DNA of 64,000 nucleotides from CADEED01 sp963842515. Lineage in GTDB: Bacteria; Pseudomonadota; Gammaproteobacteria; Steroidobacterales; Steroidobacteraceae. Of this stretch, positions 35,191 to 43,152 are shown piece by piece. Position numbers and translations under genes: made by a program. The stretch covers positions 669,218-733,217 of the forward strand of contig CAWJGO010000005.1 of assembly GCA_963842515.1 (NCBI GenBank). Reading direction: 5' to 3'. Below the pieces are notes generated by a model that worked only from the letters and a program-made list of their open reading frames with translations, ran no database searches and was not told the origin of the DNA. Numbering within the stretch: the stretch's first letter is position 1; each line of letters opens with the position of its first letter.

Positions 35191-36285
35191 ATGGTCCCAT
35201 CTGCTTCCGCTGAATTTCGCGCACTGGTCGAAGAATATCCGGACCCATATCTCAGACAGACGCTAGCCGGCGCTCAGGCGGTCGAGTTTGCCGAGCTGAA
35301 AGGCGACCGGGGTCACGTTCGAGTGACTCTCGGCTTCCCGGTCGGCGGCTATCAAGAAGAGTTCACTCGCGGGCTTCAGGCCCACCTCACCGCCCACGGC
35401 GGGCCCGCCGCAATCGACGTGGAGCTGGTGCAGAAGATCACCGCACACGCCGTGCAGCGGCAGTTATCCCCCATGGCAAAGATTCGCAACATTGTGGCGG
35501 TCGCCTCGGGTAAAGGCGGCGTCGGCAAGTCGACGGTTGCCGCAAATCTTGCCTTGGCCTGGGCCCGCCAGGGGGCCAGCGTGGGGATTCTCGACGCCGA
35601 TATTTACGGACCGAGCCAGCCCATCATGCTCGGGCTCACTGGCCAGCGCCCGGCCTCACCCGATGGCAAGCGCATCAAGCCACTGATGGCGCATGGTCTC
35701 GCGGCCATGTCGATCGGTTTTCTCATCGATCCGGAGCAGCCCATGGTCTGGCGCGGGCCGATGGTCACCCAGGCGCTCACCCAGCTGCTCGGCGATACCG
35801 ATTGGGGCGATCTCGATTACCTGGTAATCGACATGCCGCCGGGCACGGGCGATATCCAGCTCACGCTGGCGCAACGCGTGCCGGTCGCGGGCGCCGTCAT
35901 CGTCACCACGCCGCAGGACATTGCGCTCGCCGACGCGCGCAAGGGCCTCAAGATGTTCGAGAAGGTCAACGTGCCCGTGCTGGGGGTGGTGGAGAACATG
36001 AGCGTGCACGTATGCACCCACTGCGGTCACGTCGAGCATTTGTTCGGTGCCGGCGGCGGTGCGCGCATGGCCGCGCAATACGGTGTCGAACTACTCGGAG
36101 AACTGCCGCTCGATTCGCGCGTGCGTGAAGAAGCCGACGGCGGCAAGCCCACCGTGGCCGCAGCGCCCGACTCACCGCACGCCGCGCCTTATTTCACCAT
36201 GGCGCGGCGTACGGCGGCGGCACTCGCGCGCCGGTCCAAGGACCGGTCGACCCTGTTTCCCAAAATTGTCGTGGAAGAAAGCTGA
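35191..36285 (+). CDS. apbC: Mrp/ApbC/NBP35-type iron-sulfur carrier ATPase
   Basis: A 364-residue P-loop protein. About residues 1-95 form a MIP18-like (DUF59) domain. The ATPase core starts at IVAVASGKGGVGKST (deviant Walker A), then ILDADIYGPSQPIMLGL, VIDMPPGTGDIQLTLAQ and the C-terminal CxxC in HVCTHCGHVEHLFG, which binds a bridging Fe-S cluster in the dimer. It delivers [4Fe-4S] clusters to apoproteins. It is divergent from the kinase gene across about 206 bases, and its TGA overlaps the dcd ATG (TGATG). The metG-apbC-dcd neighbourhood is typical for gammaproteobacteria. Confidence 0.96.
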   Translation: MVPSASAEFRALVEEYPDPYLRQTLAGAQAVEFAELKGDRGHVRVTLGFPVGGYQEEFTRGLQAHLTAHGGPAAIDVELVQKITAHAVQRQLSPMAKIRNIVAVASGKGGVGKSTVAANLALAWARQGASVGILDADIYGPSQPIMLGLTGQRPASPDGKRIKPLMAHGLAAMSIGFLIDPEQPMVWRGPMVTQALTQLLGDTDWGDLDYLVIDMPPGTGDIQLTLAQRVPVAGAVIVTTPQDIALADARKGLKMFEKVNVPVLGVVENMSVHVCTHCGHVEHLFGAGGGARMAAQYGVELLGELPLDSRVREEADGGKPTVAAAPDSPHAAPYFTMARRTAAALARRSKDRSTLFPKIVVEES

Positions 36286-36854
36286 TGAGCATCAAGTCGG
36301 ATCACTGGATCCGCCGCATGGCGGAAAAAGAAAAGATGATCGAGCCGTTTGCGCGTGAGCAGGTGCGGGCCGGCGCCGATGGGCACAAGATAGTTTCGTA
36401 TGGCACTTCGAGCTACGGCTACGACGTGCGGTGTTCGCGCGAGTTCAAGATTTTCACGAACATCAACTCCACCATCGTCGATCCGAAGAATTTCGATGAG
36501 AAGAGTTTCGTCGACGTGCACGCGGACGTGTGCATCATTCCGCCCAACTCTTTCGCGCTGGCGCGTACGGTGGAGTACTTCCGCATCCCTCGTTCGACTC
36601 TGGTGGTGTGCCTCGGTAAATCGACGTATGCCCGTTGCGGGATCATCGTGAACGTGACGCCTCTGGAGCCCGAGTGGGAAGGCCATGTGACGCTGGAGTT
36701 TTCCAATACCACGCCGCTGCCCGCCAAGATCTACGCCAACGAGGGCGTGGCGCAGATGTTGTTCTTCGAGTCGGACGAAGTCTGTTCGACCTCGTACAAG
36801 GATCGCGGCGGGAAGTATCAGGGCCAGACTGGCGTGACACTTCCAAAGACCTAG
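36285..36854 (+). CDS. dcd: dCTP deaminase
   Basis: A 189-residue enzyme that deaminates dCTP to dUTP, the main source of dUMP for thymidylate in gammaproteobacteria. It has the family blocks SSYGYDVRCSREFKIFTN, the mid-sequence RIPRSTLVVCLGKSTYARCG with the substrate-binding Ser/Arg, and EPEWEGHVTLEFSNTTPLPA with the catalytic Glu, then AQMLFF. It is homotrimeric in known relatives. It is coupled to apbC by a one-base overlap and followed at once by a REP-like element. Confidence 0.97.
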   Translation: MSIKSDHWIRRMAEKEKMIEPFAREQVRAGADGHKIVSYGTSSYGYDVRCSREFKIFTNINSTIVDPKNFDEKSFVDVHADVCIIPPNSFALARTVEYFRIPRSTLVVCLGKSTYARCGIIVNVTPLEPEWEGHVTLEFSNTTPLPAKIYANEGVAQMLFFESDEVCSTSYKDRGGKYQGQTGVTLPKT

Positions 36855-36861
36855 TTAGTAA

Positions 36862-36949
36862 GGGGTCAGACCCCAATTCCCCGCGAAGCGGCAAAGTGCC
36901 GGACCTCTCCGCGAGGTCTGCCTTTTGCTAGGAAATGGGGTCTGACCCC
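36862..36949. repeat. REP-like palindromic element, copy C (most complete)
   Basis: An 88-base palindrome between convergent dcd and DUF3108 genes. The outer arms GGGGTCAGACCCC and GGGGTCTGACCCC are reverse complements of each other and each is itself near-palindromic. Inside are AATTCC and GGAAAT, GGCAAA and TTTTGC, and a central stem GACCTCTCCGCGAGGTC. The left arm holds a mini-hairpin, CCGCGAAGCGG. The fold would be a three-way junction, as in REP elements that RAYT transposases spread. It may also act as a terminator between the two genes. Confidence 0.8.
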
Positions 36950-36953
36950 ATTC

Positions 36954-37658
36954 TTAGCGGTCCACGGACTGGATCAGCAGCGTGACTTCGACTTTCTTGC
37001 CACGCACGCTCTCGGCTTTGACCGGTAGGTAGCCGAGCGCCGGCGCCACCCAGGTGCGCGTGAAGCGATCGGACTTGGCCCGCCTGCTCACATACACCAC
37101 GGTGTCGAGCCCGCCGAGCGCGGTTTCGATGCGGGCGTTGCCCTCGAGATTCAGCTCGTATTCCTTGAGCTTGTTGGCATCGATCATCCATACCGTGCCC
37201 TGAAGCTGGCCGCTGGCGAGGTTGCGCAGCGAAGCGATCTGCAGCGACATCGCGTCCTGCGCGCCATCGGGAAGCTCGAGGTCGACGGGGCGTTCCTTGG
37301 CAACCCCGGTGACCCGTTTCTTCTCCCAGTCGAAAGTGAGGTTGATAGGGCGCTCCTTTTCATCCATCCCGCCGAAGGTGAGCGGCACCACGCGGCCATC
37401 GACGAGGCGGAAGGTGCTGATTTGCGTGAGCGCGTCGGGAAACGCCATGCGGAAGATTCCGCGCGCGGTGTTCACCGAAGAATAGGTGTAGGTGTCGGGA
37501 CCGGCGGGTTTCAGCTCGACGGTCGAGCTCGCCGCCGTCATGCCTTTCCATTCCGCACTGTAGGTGGCGCGAAACGGTTTCAGGTCCACGGGATCCGCAC
37601 TCGCGGCGCCGGCGGCCGCGATCAGCAATCCACTCAAGGCGATTTCAGGCAGCCGCAT
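36954..37658 (-). CDS. DUF3108 domain-containing secreted protein
   Basis: 234 residues with a signal peptide (about 1-21, ends AASA). The mature part is a beta-rich DUF3108 fold: FRATYSAEWKGMTAASSTVEL at the start, PLTFGGMDEKERPINLTFDW in the middle, and VAPALGYLPVKAESVRGKKV near the end. Function is unknown; a periplasmic or outer-membrane role is likely. It follows purN on the same strand and overlaps it by 14 bases, a common arrangement in gammaproteobacteria. Confidence 0.86.
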   Translation of the reverse strand: MRLPEIALSGLLIAAAGAASADPVDLKPFRATYSAEWKGMTAASSTVELKPAGPDTYTYSSVNTARGIFRMAFPDALTQISTFRLVDGRVVPLTFGGMDEKERPINLTFDWEKKRVTGVAKERPVDLELPDGAQDAMSLQIASLRNLASGQLQGTVWMIDANKLKEYELNLEGNARIETALGGLDTVVYVSRRAKSDRFTRTWVAPALGYLPVKAESVRGKKVEVTLLIQSVDR

Positions 37659-38295
37659 CGTTTTCCTCGATGAGTGGCGCGGCCAGCGGCGCGCCGTCGA
37701 AAAATACCGAACCGCCGCGGCATTCGATGCGTCCGGCGGCGATCAGTGAGCACACATGGGGATAGATGATGTGTTCGAGCGTATGAACGCGGGCTGAAAC
37801 CGCATCTGCGCTGTCCCCGGGGCGGATTCTGAGGCGCCCCTGCATGATTACCGGTCCGCCGTCGAGCTCGTCCGTGACGTAGTGCACGCTGGCGCCGTGA
37901 TGCGAATCCCCGGCGGCGAGGGCACGCGCGTGCGTGTCCAGGCCCTTGTACTTGGGCAACAGGGACGGGTGGATGTTGAGCAGGCGCCCTTCGAAATGGC
38001 GCACGAATTCCGCCGACAGGATGCGCATGAAACCGGCGAGCGCCACCAGCCGGGCGCCACTGCCTTCAATTTCGGCCGCGAGTGCCGCATCGAAGCTCGC
38101 GCGGTCGGAAAATTGTTTGACCGGCACCACGCTCACCGGAATGGCGAGCGCCGCGGCGCGCGCCAGTCCGCCGGCGCTGTCGCGATCGGCGATTACCCTA
38201 ACTACGCGGTAACGGCCGGCGCCGCTCAGCGAGGCACGCGCAATGGCTTCCATGTTGCTGCCGCGCCCGGAAATCACCACGGCGACCGGCAACAT
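37645..38295 (-). CDS. purN: Phosphoribosylglycinamide formyltransferase
   Basis: 216 residues from the ATG at 38295, four bases after purM. It transfers formyl from 10-formyl-tetrahydrofolate to GAR in purine synthesis. The GAR-binding site is VVISGRGSNMEAI, the catalytic Asn/His lie in LLNIHPSLLPKYKGLDTHARAL, and the catalytic Asp in HYVTDELDGGPVIMQG. The longer open frame upstream is antisense noise within purM. Confidence 0.97.
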   Translation of the reverse strand: MLPVAVVISGRGSNMEAIARASLSGAGRYRVVRVIADRDSAGGLARAAALAIPVSVVPVKQFSDRASFDAALAAEIEGSGARLVALAGFMRILSAEFVRHFEGRLLNIHPSLLPKYKGLDTHARALAAGDSHHGASVHYVTDELDGGPVIMQGRLRIRPGDSADAVSARVHTLEHIIYPHVCSLIAAGRIECRGGSVFFDGAPLAAPLIEENDAAA

Positions 38296-38299
38296 CCCG

Positions 38300-39331
38300 C
38301 TATTCCTCGATGATGACGCCGCGCGTACCGCGCCCGACGCCGCCAATGATGGTGGCGGTTTCGCCGGTCGCCACGAGCTGCGCCAGCGCAACGTCGACAT
38401 CGGCAGCGGCGACCACGGCGATCATGCCGATGCCGCAATTGAAGGTGCGGTACATCTCTGCCGCGGAGATCTTGCCGGTGGCGGCCAGCCACTCGAACAC
38501 CGGATCGCGAGCCCAGCCTCGCCGCTGCAGTGAAACTTCGAAACCGTCGGGCAACACGCGTGGAATGTTGTCGGTCAACCCGCCGCCGGTGATGTGTGCG
38601 AAACCCTTGACGCTGATCTTCTGCGCCAGTGCCAGCATGGACTTCACGTAGATGCGCGTGGGCGTGAGCAGCCGGTCGAACAGCGGCCTGCCATCGAGCA
38701 GAGTTTTTTCATCGGCGCCGGCGACCGCAACGAGTTTGCGGATAAGCGAATAGCCATTCGAATGCGGGCCGGAAGAGGCGAGACCGATGACGACATCTCC
38801 GGGGGCGATCCTGGCGCCGTCGATGATGCGGTCACGTTCGACCACGCCCACGCAGAACCCGGCGAGGTCGTAGTCGTCACCGTGGTACATGCCCGGCATT
38901 TCGGCGGTCTCACCACCCACGAGCGCGGCGCCCGCCAGCTGGCAGCCCTCGGCGATACCGCGGATCACGGCTTCGGCGACGTCGACGCGCAATTTTCCGG
39001 TGGCGTAGTAGTCGAGGAAGAACAGCGGCTCGGCACCGGAAACCGCGACATCGTTGGCGCACATGGCCACCAGATCGATGCCGATCTTGTCGTGGCGCCC
39101 GGTGTCGATGGCGAGCCGCAGCTTCGTGCCAACGCCGTCGGTACCCGACACCAGCACCGGCCTGCGATAACGATCGAGCGGCACTTCCACGAGCGCGCCG
39201 AAGCCGCCGACGCCGGCCAGGACTTCCTTGCGCATGGTCTTCTTGACGATGGGTTTGATGCGCTCGACGAGCTCGTCGCCCGCGTCGATGTCGACGCCGG
39301 CATCGCGATAGGTCAGTCCGGATTCAGTCAT
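38300..39331 (-). CDS. purM: Phosphoribosylformylglycinamidine cyclo-ligase (AIR synthetase)
   Basis: A 343-residue enzyme of purine synthesis that closes FGAM to AIR using ATP. Motifs include SGTDGVGTKLRLAIDTGRHD, the metal site in GIDLVAMCANDVAVSGAEPL, FFLDYYATGKL, GGETAEMPGMYHGDDYDLAG and FAHITGGGLTDNIPRVLP. It is followed by purN and diverges from the DUF2066 gene, an order typical of this branch of gammaproteobacteria. Confidence 0.97.
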   Translation of the reverse strand: MTESGLTYRDAGVDIDAGDELVERIKPIVKKTMRKEVLAGVGGFGALVEVPLDRYRRPVLVSGTDGVGTKLRLAIDTGRHDKIGIDLVAMCANDVAVSGAEPLFFLDYYATGKLRVDVAEAVIRGIAEGCQLAGAALVGGETAEMPGMYHGDDYDLAGFCVGVVERDRIIDGARIAPGDVVIGLASSGPHSNGYSLIRKLVAVAGADEKTLLDGRPLFDRLLTPTRIYVKSMLALAQKISVKGFAHITGGGLTDNIPRVLPDGFEVSLQRRGWARDPVFEWLAATGKISAAEMYRTFNCGIGMIAVVAAADVDVALAQLVATGETATIIGGVGRGTRGVIIEE

Positions 39332-39400
39332 GAATAAAGGATTCTCGGCGCCGGGTTGGCGGCGCGACAGCTCGGGAAAAAACGTGCGATATTGTAGCCA

Positions 39401-40363
39401 ATGCGCACATTCATCGTCAGTTTCATCGGCTTCGCGCTGCTCGCCGTGGCCGGCCCCGCGGCTGCCACGCGCCAGGTGCGTGTGTTCGAAGCGAATGTCT
39501 CATCGCAGACCGAGCCGGCGGTGCAGGCCCAAGCTGCGCTGCGCGCGGTGCTGGTCCGTGCCACCGGCGCGCGCGATGCGGCCAACGACCCGGCGCTCGC
39601 CGGCCTGCTCGCCAAGGCTCAGGACTACGTGCTCGCCACGCGGCCCGCCGGAACCGGGTCTGCAACCACGATCGTCTTCGATGCCGCGGCGCTCGAGCGC
39701 GACATCATCGCGGCGGGGCGCGTCGTGTGGGACAGCGAACGCCCCGTGCTGCTCATCATTCTCACCGGAGGACCCGCGTCGGGTGTCTTCGAGACTCGCC
39801 GCCAGGTCGAAGGCGCGCTCGACTCGGCTGCCAATCGGCGCGGCCAGCCGATCTCGGTGAAACGTCCCGAGGCGCTCAGCCTGCCGGTGGAGGGCGACAT
39901 CTCGACCCAGGACGCGCTGGCCGCCGCGCAGCGCATGCGCGCGGACGGCGTGCTGGTCGGCTATGGCGACGCGGTGCCGAACGGCGGCACCTGGCGCTGG
40001 TCGCTGAACGCGGCGGGTGTCAGCGAAACCTGGAACGGAACTCTGGAAGAAGGTCTGCATGGCGCCGCGGATGTGTTCGCGCGCAATGCAGTCGCATTCG
40101 CCGCGCAGCCCGAGATCACTGTGCTGGTGGAGGTCGACGGTGTTCCCACGCTGCGGGATTACGCCCGCGCCGCGGAAATACTCGGCCAGGCGCCTGCGGT
40201 GCGCAGCGTGCAGGTGGCCGAAGCGACCGGGCAGCGCATCATGTTCTCGGTGGTCACGCGCGGCGGCGGCGATGCGTTGCTGGGCAGCTTGAGCACCAAC
40301 GCCCGCTTGGAACGAATGGATCCCACGGCCGGCGGCACGCTCGCATTTCGCCTTCGCCAATGA
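39401..40363 (+). CDS. DUF2066 domain-containing protein
   Basis: 320 residues with a signal peptide (about 1-22, ends PAAAT). The N-terminal part repeats the DUF2066 pattern (VFEANVSSQ, LRAVLVRATGARDAANDP, ALAGLLAKAQDYV). Later blocks are VLLIILTGGPASGVFETRR and RADGVLVGYGDAV, where a short regular strand/helix pattern is seen. Function is unknown. It lies between purM (divergent) and the phosphatidyltransferase and hda genes in a widespread conserved cluster, ten bases from the next gene. Confidence 0.87.
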   Translation: MRTFIVSFIGFALLAVAGPAAATRQVRVFEANVSSQTEPAVQAQAALRAVLVRATGARDAANDPALAGLLAKAQDYVLATRPAGTGSATTIVFDAAALERDIIAAGRVVWDSERPVLLIILTGGPASGVFETRRQVEGALDSAANRRGQPISVKRPEALSLPVEGDISTQDALAAAQRMRADGVLVGYGDAVPNGGTWRWSLNAAGVSETWNGTLEEGLHGAADVFARNAVAFAAQPEITVLVEVDGVPTLRDYARAAEILGQAPAVRSVQVAEATGQRIMFSVVTRGGGDALLGSLSTNARLERMDPTAGGTLAFRLRQ

Positions 40364-40372
40364 AGTGCCGCG

Positions 40373-40912
40373 ATGCTGCGCCACCTCCCTAACTTCATCT
40401 GCCTGATTCGCATTGCGCTGATCTGGCCGACCATCGATGCGCTGTACGCCGGCCAGTATTGGACCGCGCTCATTCTGGTCGCGGTGTGCGCCGTGTCCGA
40501 CGGGCTCGATGGGTGGCTTGCCAAACGATTCAACTGGACTTCGCAGCTCGGCAAGTTCCTCGATCCGCTGGCGGACAAACTACTGCTGGTGGCGCTGTTC
40601 CTCACCGCGGCATGGATGAACCTCCTGCCCTGGTGGCTGACCGCGGTCGTGGTGGCGCGCGACGTCATGATCGGTCTCGGGGCGATCATCTACCGGTTCT
40701 GGTTCGGCCCGCTGCATGGCCGGCCCACGCTGGTGAGCAAGATCAACACGGGCATGCAGCTTGCCGTGGCGTTGGCGGCGATACTCGGCGGGGCGACCAG
40801 TCTGCCCACCCCCGAAATGGTCACCGCGCTGGCGATCGTCACGCTGGTGACCACCATCGTGTCGGGTGCCGACTATCTATCGGCATTCACGCGTCGCGCG
40901 CTTGCGACCTGA
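40373..40912 (+). CDS. CDP-alcohol phosphatidyltransferase (PgsA-like)
   Basis: A 179-residue integral membrane enzyme with about five or six hydrophobic helices. The family catalytic motif D-G-x2-D-G-x8-G-x3-D-x3-D is present as SDGLDGWLAKRFNWTSQLGK, followed by FLDPLADKLL. It exchanges CMP of a CDP-diacylglycerol for an alcohol, so it acts in phospholipid synthesis. Whether it makes phosphatidylglycerophosphate or another lipid cannot be told. Its stop overlaps the hda start (TGATG). Confidence 0.9.
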   Translation: MLRHLPNFICLIRIALIWPTIDALYAGQYWTALILVAVCAVSDGLDGWLAKRFNWTSQLGKFLDPLADKLLLVALFLTAAWMNLLPWWLTAVVVARDVMIGLGAIIYRFWFGPLHGRPTLVSKINTGMQLAVALAAILGGATSLPTPEMVTALAIVTLVTTIVSGADYLSAFTRRALAT

Positions 40913-41610
40913 TGAAACAGCTGACGCTCGGCGTCCAGCTCAAGGAGCGCGCCACTTTCGCGAGCTTTCTCACGGCGCGCAACACGGAGCTGGTGGCGCA
41001 TCTGCACCATGTGGCCGCGAATACCCCGGCGGCAGCCACCTGGATCGCGGGCCCCCATACGGCCGGCAAGTCGCACCTGTTGCAAGCGGTCTGCGCCGCC
41101 ACCGCCGCCGGAAAACGCGCCGCCTATCTGCCGCTCGAATCGCTGCTGCCCTTCGGTCCGGCGGCCCTGGACGGTGCCGAGCAACTGGACGTTGCCTGCT
41201 ACGACGATGTTCAGGTGATCGCCGGCCTCGATGACTGGGAGCGCGGCCTCTTTTCGCTATGGCAGCGCGCGCAGGAGCGCGGTGGCACGCTGCTGTTCGC
41301 GGCGCGCGAGAATCCGGCGCACGTGGGATACGCCCTCGCGGACCTGAAATCGCGGCTCGCTTCATCGGCGGTGTTCGCGGTGCGCGAGCTCAATGACGAT
41401 GAGCAGGTCGAGGCGTTGAATTTGCGCGCGCAGCTGCGCGGGTTCGAGCTTCCGCCGGAAACGGCGCGTTATCTGCAACGCCGCTTTCCGCGCGACATGC
41501 GCACGCTGTGTGAAATCCTCGATACGCTCGATGACGCGGCATTCGCCGCGCAACGGCGCATCACGGTGCCGTTCATCCGCGACGTCATCGACGACAAAGC
41601 CAAAGCCTAG
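40912..41610 (+). CDS. hda: DnaA regulatory inactivator Hda
   Basis: A 232-residue AAA+ protein related to DnaA domain III. The N-terminal QLTLGVQL resembles the sliding-clamp-binding motif that Hda uses to reach the replication complex. The P-loop region is IAGPHTAGKSHLLQAV, Walker B is LDVACYDDVQVIAG, and the C-terminal lid includes RYLQRRFPRDMRTL with the Box VII-like arginine. It promotes hydrolysis of DnaA-ATP after initiation. No DNA-binding domain is present, as expected. Confidence 0.94.
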   Translation: MKQLTLGVQLKERATFASFLTARNTELVAHLHHVAANTPAAATWIAGPHTAGKSHLLQAVCAATAAGKRAAYLPLESLLPFGPAALDGAEQLDVACYDDVQVIAGLDDWERGLFSLWQRAQERGGTLLFAARENPAHVGYALADLKSRLASSAVFAVRELNDDEQVEALNLRAQLRGFELPPETARYLQRRFPRDMRTLCEILDTLDDAAFAAQRRITVPFIRDVIDDKAKA

Positions 41611-41619
41611 CGCCCGAAG

Positions 41620-42234
41620 TTATCGGCGCGTGGCGCGGCCCGCTGCCAGCGTCGCTGCGACATCCGCGACGCGACGGCCCAGCACCTGGGCGATGGTCAT
41701 CTCGTCTTCGGAGAGCTTGGCCGGTTGCGCAGCCATGCCCGAAACATGGGTGGCGCCATACGGCGTACCACCCGATCGCGTCTGGTTGATCGCGCGCTCG
41801 GTGAACGGGACGCCCACGAGCAGCATGCCGTGGTGCACCAGTGGTAGCGCCATCGTCAGCAAGGTCGATTCCTGGCCACCGTGCATGGTTTGCGATGCGG
41901 AAAATACGCCGGCGGGTTTTCCCGACAACGACCCGTCGAGCCACAGGCTCGACGTGGCATCGAGAAAATACTTGAGCGGTGCAGCCATGTTGCCGAAACG
42001 GGTCGGGCTGCCTAACAACAAGCCGTCGGCGCGGCGCAGATCCTCGAGGCTGGCGTACGGCGCGCCAGCGTCCGGTACCGCCTTGACCGGGCGTTCGCTC
42101 TCGGCGCTCACCGGCGGGACGGTTCGCAGCGTGGCAGTACAGCCCGCCACGCTCTCGACGCCGCGCGCCGCGTGGCGCGCGAGCTCCGCGGTGGCGCCTT
42201 GGCGCGAGTAATAAACAATGAGTATCTCGGTCAT
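41620..42234 (-). CDS. wrbA: NAD(P)H:quinone oxidoreductase, WrbA family
   Basis: 204 residues from the ATG at 42234. It has the flavodoxin-like fold: FMN phosphate loop IVYYSRQGATAELA, GSPTRFGNMAAPLKYFLD with the FMN-ring loop, and the WrbA motif GKPAGVFSASQTMHGGQE. It reduces quinones by two electrons with FMN, limiting oxidative stress. The pair with Hda is a known gammaproteobacterial arrangement. It converges with hda nine bases apart. Confidence 0.94.
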   Translation of the reverse strand: MTEILIVYYSRQGATAELARHAARGVESVAGCTATLRTVPPVSAESERPVKAVPDAGAPYASLEDLRRADGLLLGSPTRFGNMAAPLKYFLDATSSLWLDGSLSGKPAGVFSASQTMHGGQESTLLTMALPLVHHGMLLVGVPFTERAINQTRSGGTPYGATHVSGMAAQPAKLSEDEMTIAQVLGRRVADVAATLAAGRATRR

Positions 42235-42265
42235 GTGGTTCTCTGCAGGACGATTATCATGCCGC

Positions 42266-42541
42266 ATGATCTGCAAGCGTTCTTTTGTTTCGGGCCGGGT
42301 GCAGGGAGTGTTCTATCGAGCCACCTGCGTGTGCAAAGCCCGGGAGCTCGGGTTGACCGGATTCGCGCGCAATCTCGCCGACGGCCGCGTCGAGGTGCTG
42401 GCCTGCGGGGAAGACGCCGCAGTCGATGATTTCATTGCCTGGCTGTGGGAAGGCTCACCGGCTTCGCAGGTCACTGGCGTCGTCACCGAGCAAGCCGATC
42501 TGGCTGAAGGTCAGCGGACGGTCAGCTTCGTGTCTGCGTGA
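42266..42541 (+). CDS. acyP: Acylphosphatase
   Basis: A 91-residue enzyme starting MICKRSFVSGRVQGVFYRAT. The family signatures are GRVQGVFYRATC with the catalytic Arg, and GFARNLADGRVEVLACGE with the catalytic Asn and the second motif. It hydrolyses acyl phosphates such as acetyl phosphate and carbamoyl phosphate. The last 31 bases overlap the 3' end of the convergent lytic transglycosylase gene. Confidence 0.95.
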   Translation: MICKRSFVSGRVQGVFYRATCVCKARELGLTGFARNLADGRVEVLACGEDAAVDDFIAWLWEGSPASQVTGVVTEQADLAEGQRTVSFVSA

Positions 42542-43137
42542 CGCTCGCTGGCATTTCCGAGGTCATCGGCTCCGTTCCAGCGCGTCCACTGGTTGATCAC
42601 CTTGTCCGAATACCAGCGCTTGCCGGTGCTGCCGTTGTAGCGCGCCAGCGCACGCGCGATGTTGTTTTTCTCGCGCTTGAGATAGGCGCGCAAAATGGCG
42701 CAGCCCATGCGGATGTTCTCTTCGGTCTTGATGAGCTGGTGGCGGCGCATCCCTAAGTTTTCGGGCCAGAACGGCATGACCTGCATGAGCCCGACGGCGC
42801 CGGCATAAGAGACCGCATAGCGATTGAAGTTGCTCTCGATTTCGATGACGGCCATGACGAGGCCGGGTGGCAGGCGTAGCTCGCCGGCGCGATTGGCTTC
42901 GCAGAACACATTCTTGAGGACCGCCATGCGCTCGTCGCGGTCCGGGACTCTCTTGCGCAGGCGCGGCTCCATCATCTTGTACCAGACGGCCGAGTCGTAG
43001 CGATCCTCGAAACATTCCGCCTGATCGATGGCGTGCTGGACCGCGCGTTTGATCTCGGGCTCGCGCTGTGCCTCGGGGGCGGGCGCCGCCAGCGACATGA
43101 CGGGCAACAGGACGAGCAGCGTCAGGATGAAGCGCAT
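42511..43137 (-). CDS. Lytic transglycosylase domain protein (SLT type)
   Basis: 208 residues with a signal peptide (about 1-17, ends SLAA). The SLT domain covers about 85-185: PGLVMAVIEIESNFNRYAVS with the catalytic Glu in the ES motif, GAVGLMQVMPFWPENLG, the N-terminal part of the lobe IRMGCAILRAYLKRE and ARYNGSTG. It cleaves the glycan of peptidoglycan in the periplasm. No membrane anchor or lipobox is apparent. It follows proS on the same strand. Confidence 0.9.
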   Translation of the reverse strand: MRFILTLLVLLPVMSLAAPAPEAQREPEIKRAVQHAIDQAECFEDRYDSAVWYKMMEPRLRKRVPDRDERMAVLKNVFCEANRAGELRLPPGLVMAVIEIESNFNRYAVSYAGAVGLMQVMPFWPENLGMRRHQLIKTEENIRMGCAILRAYLKREKNNIARALARYNGSTGKRWYSDKVINQWTRWNGADDLGNASERHADTKLTVR

Positions 43138-43152
43138 GCCCGTACTCCGTAG

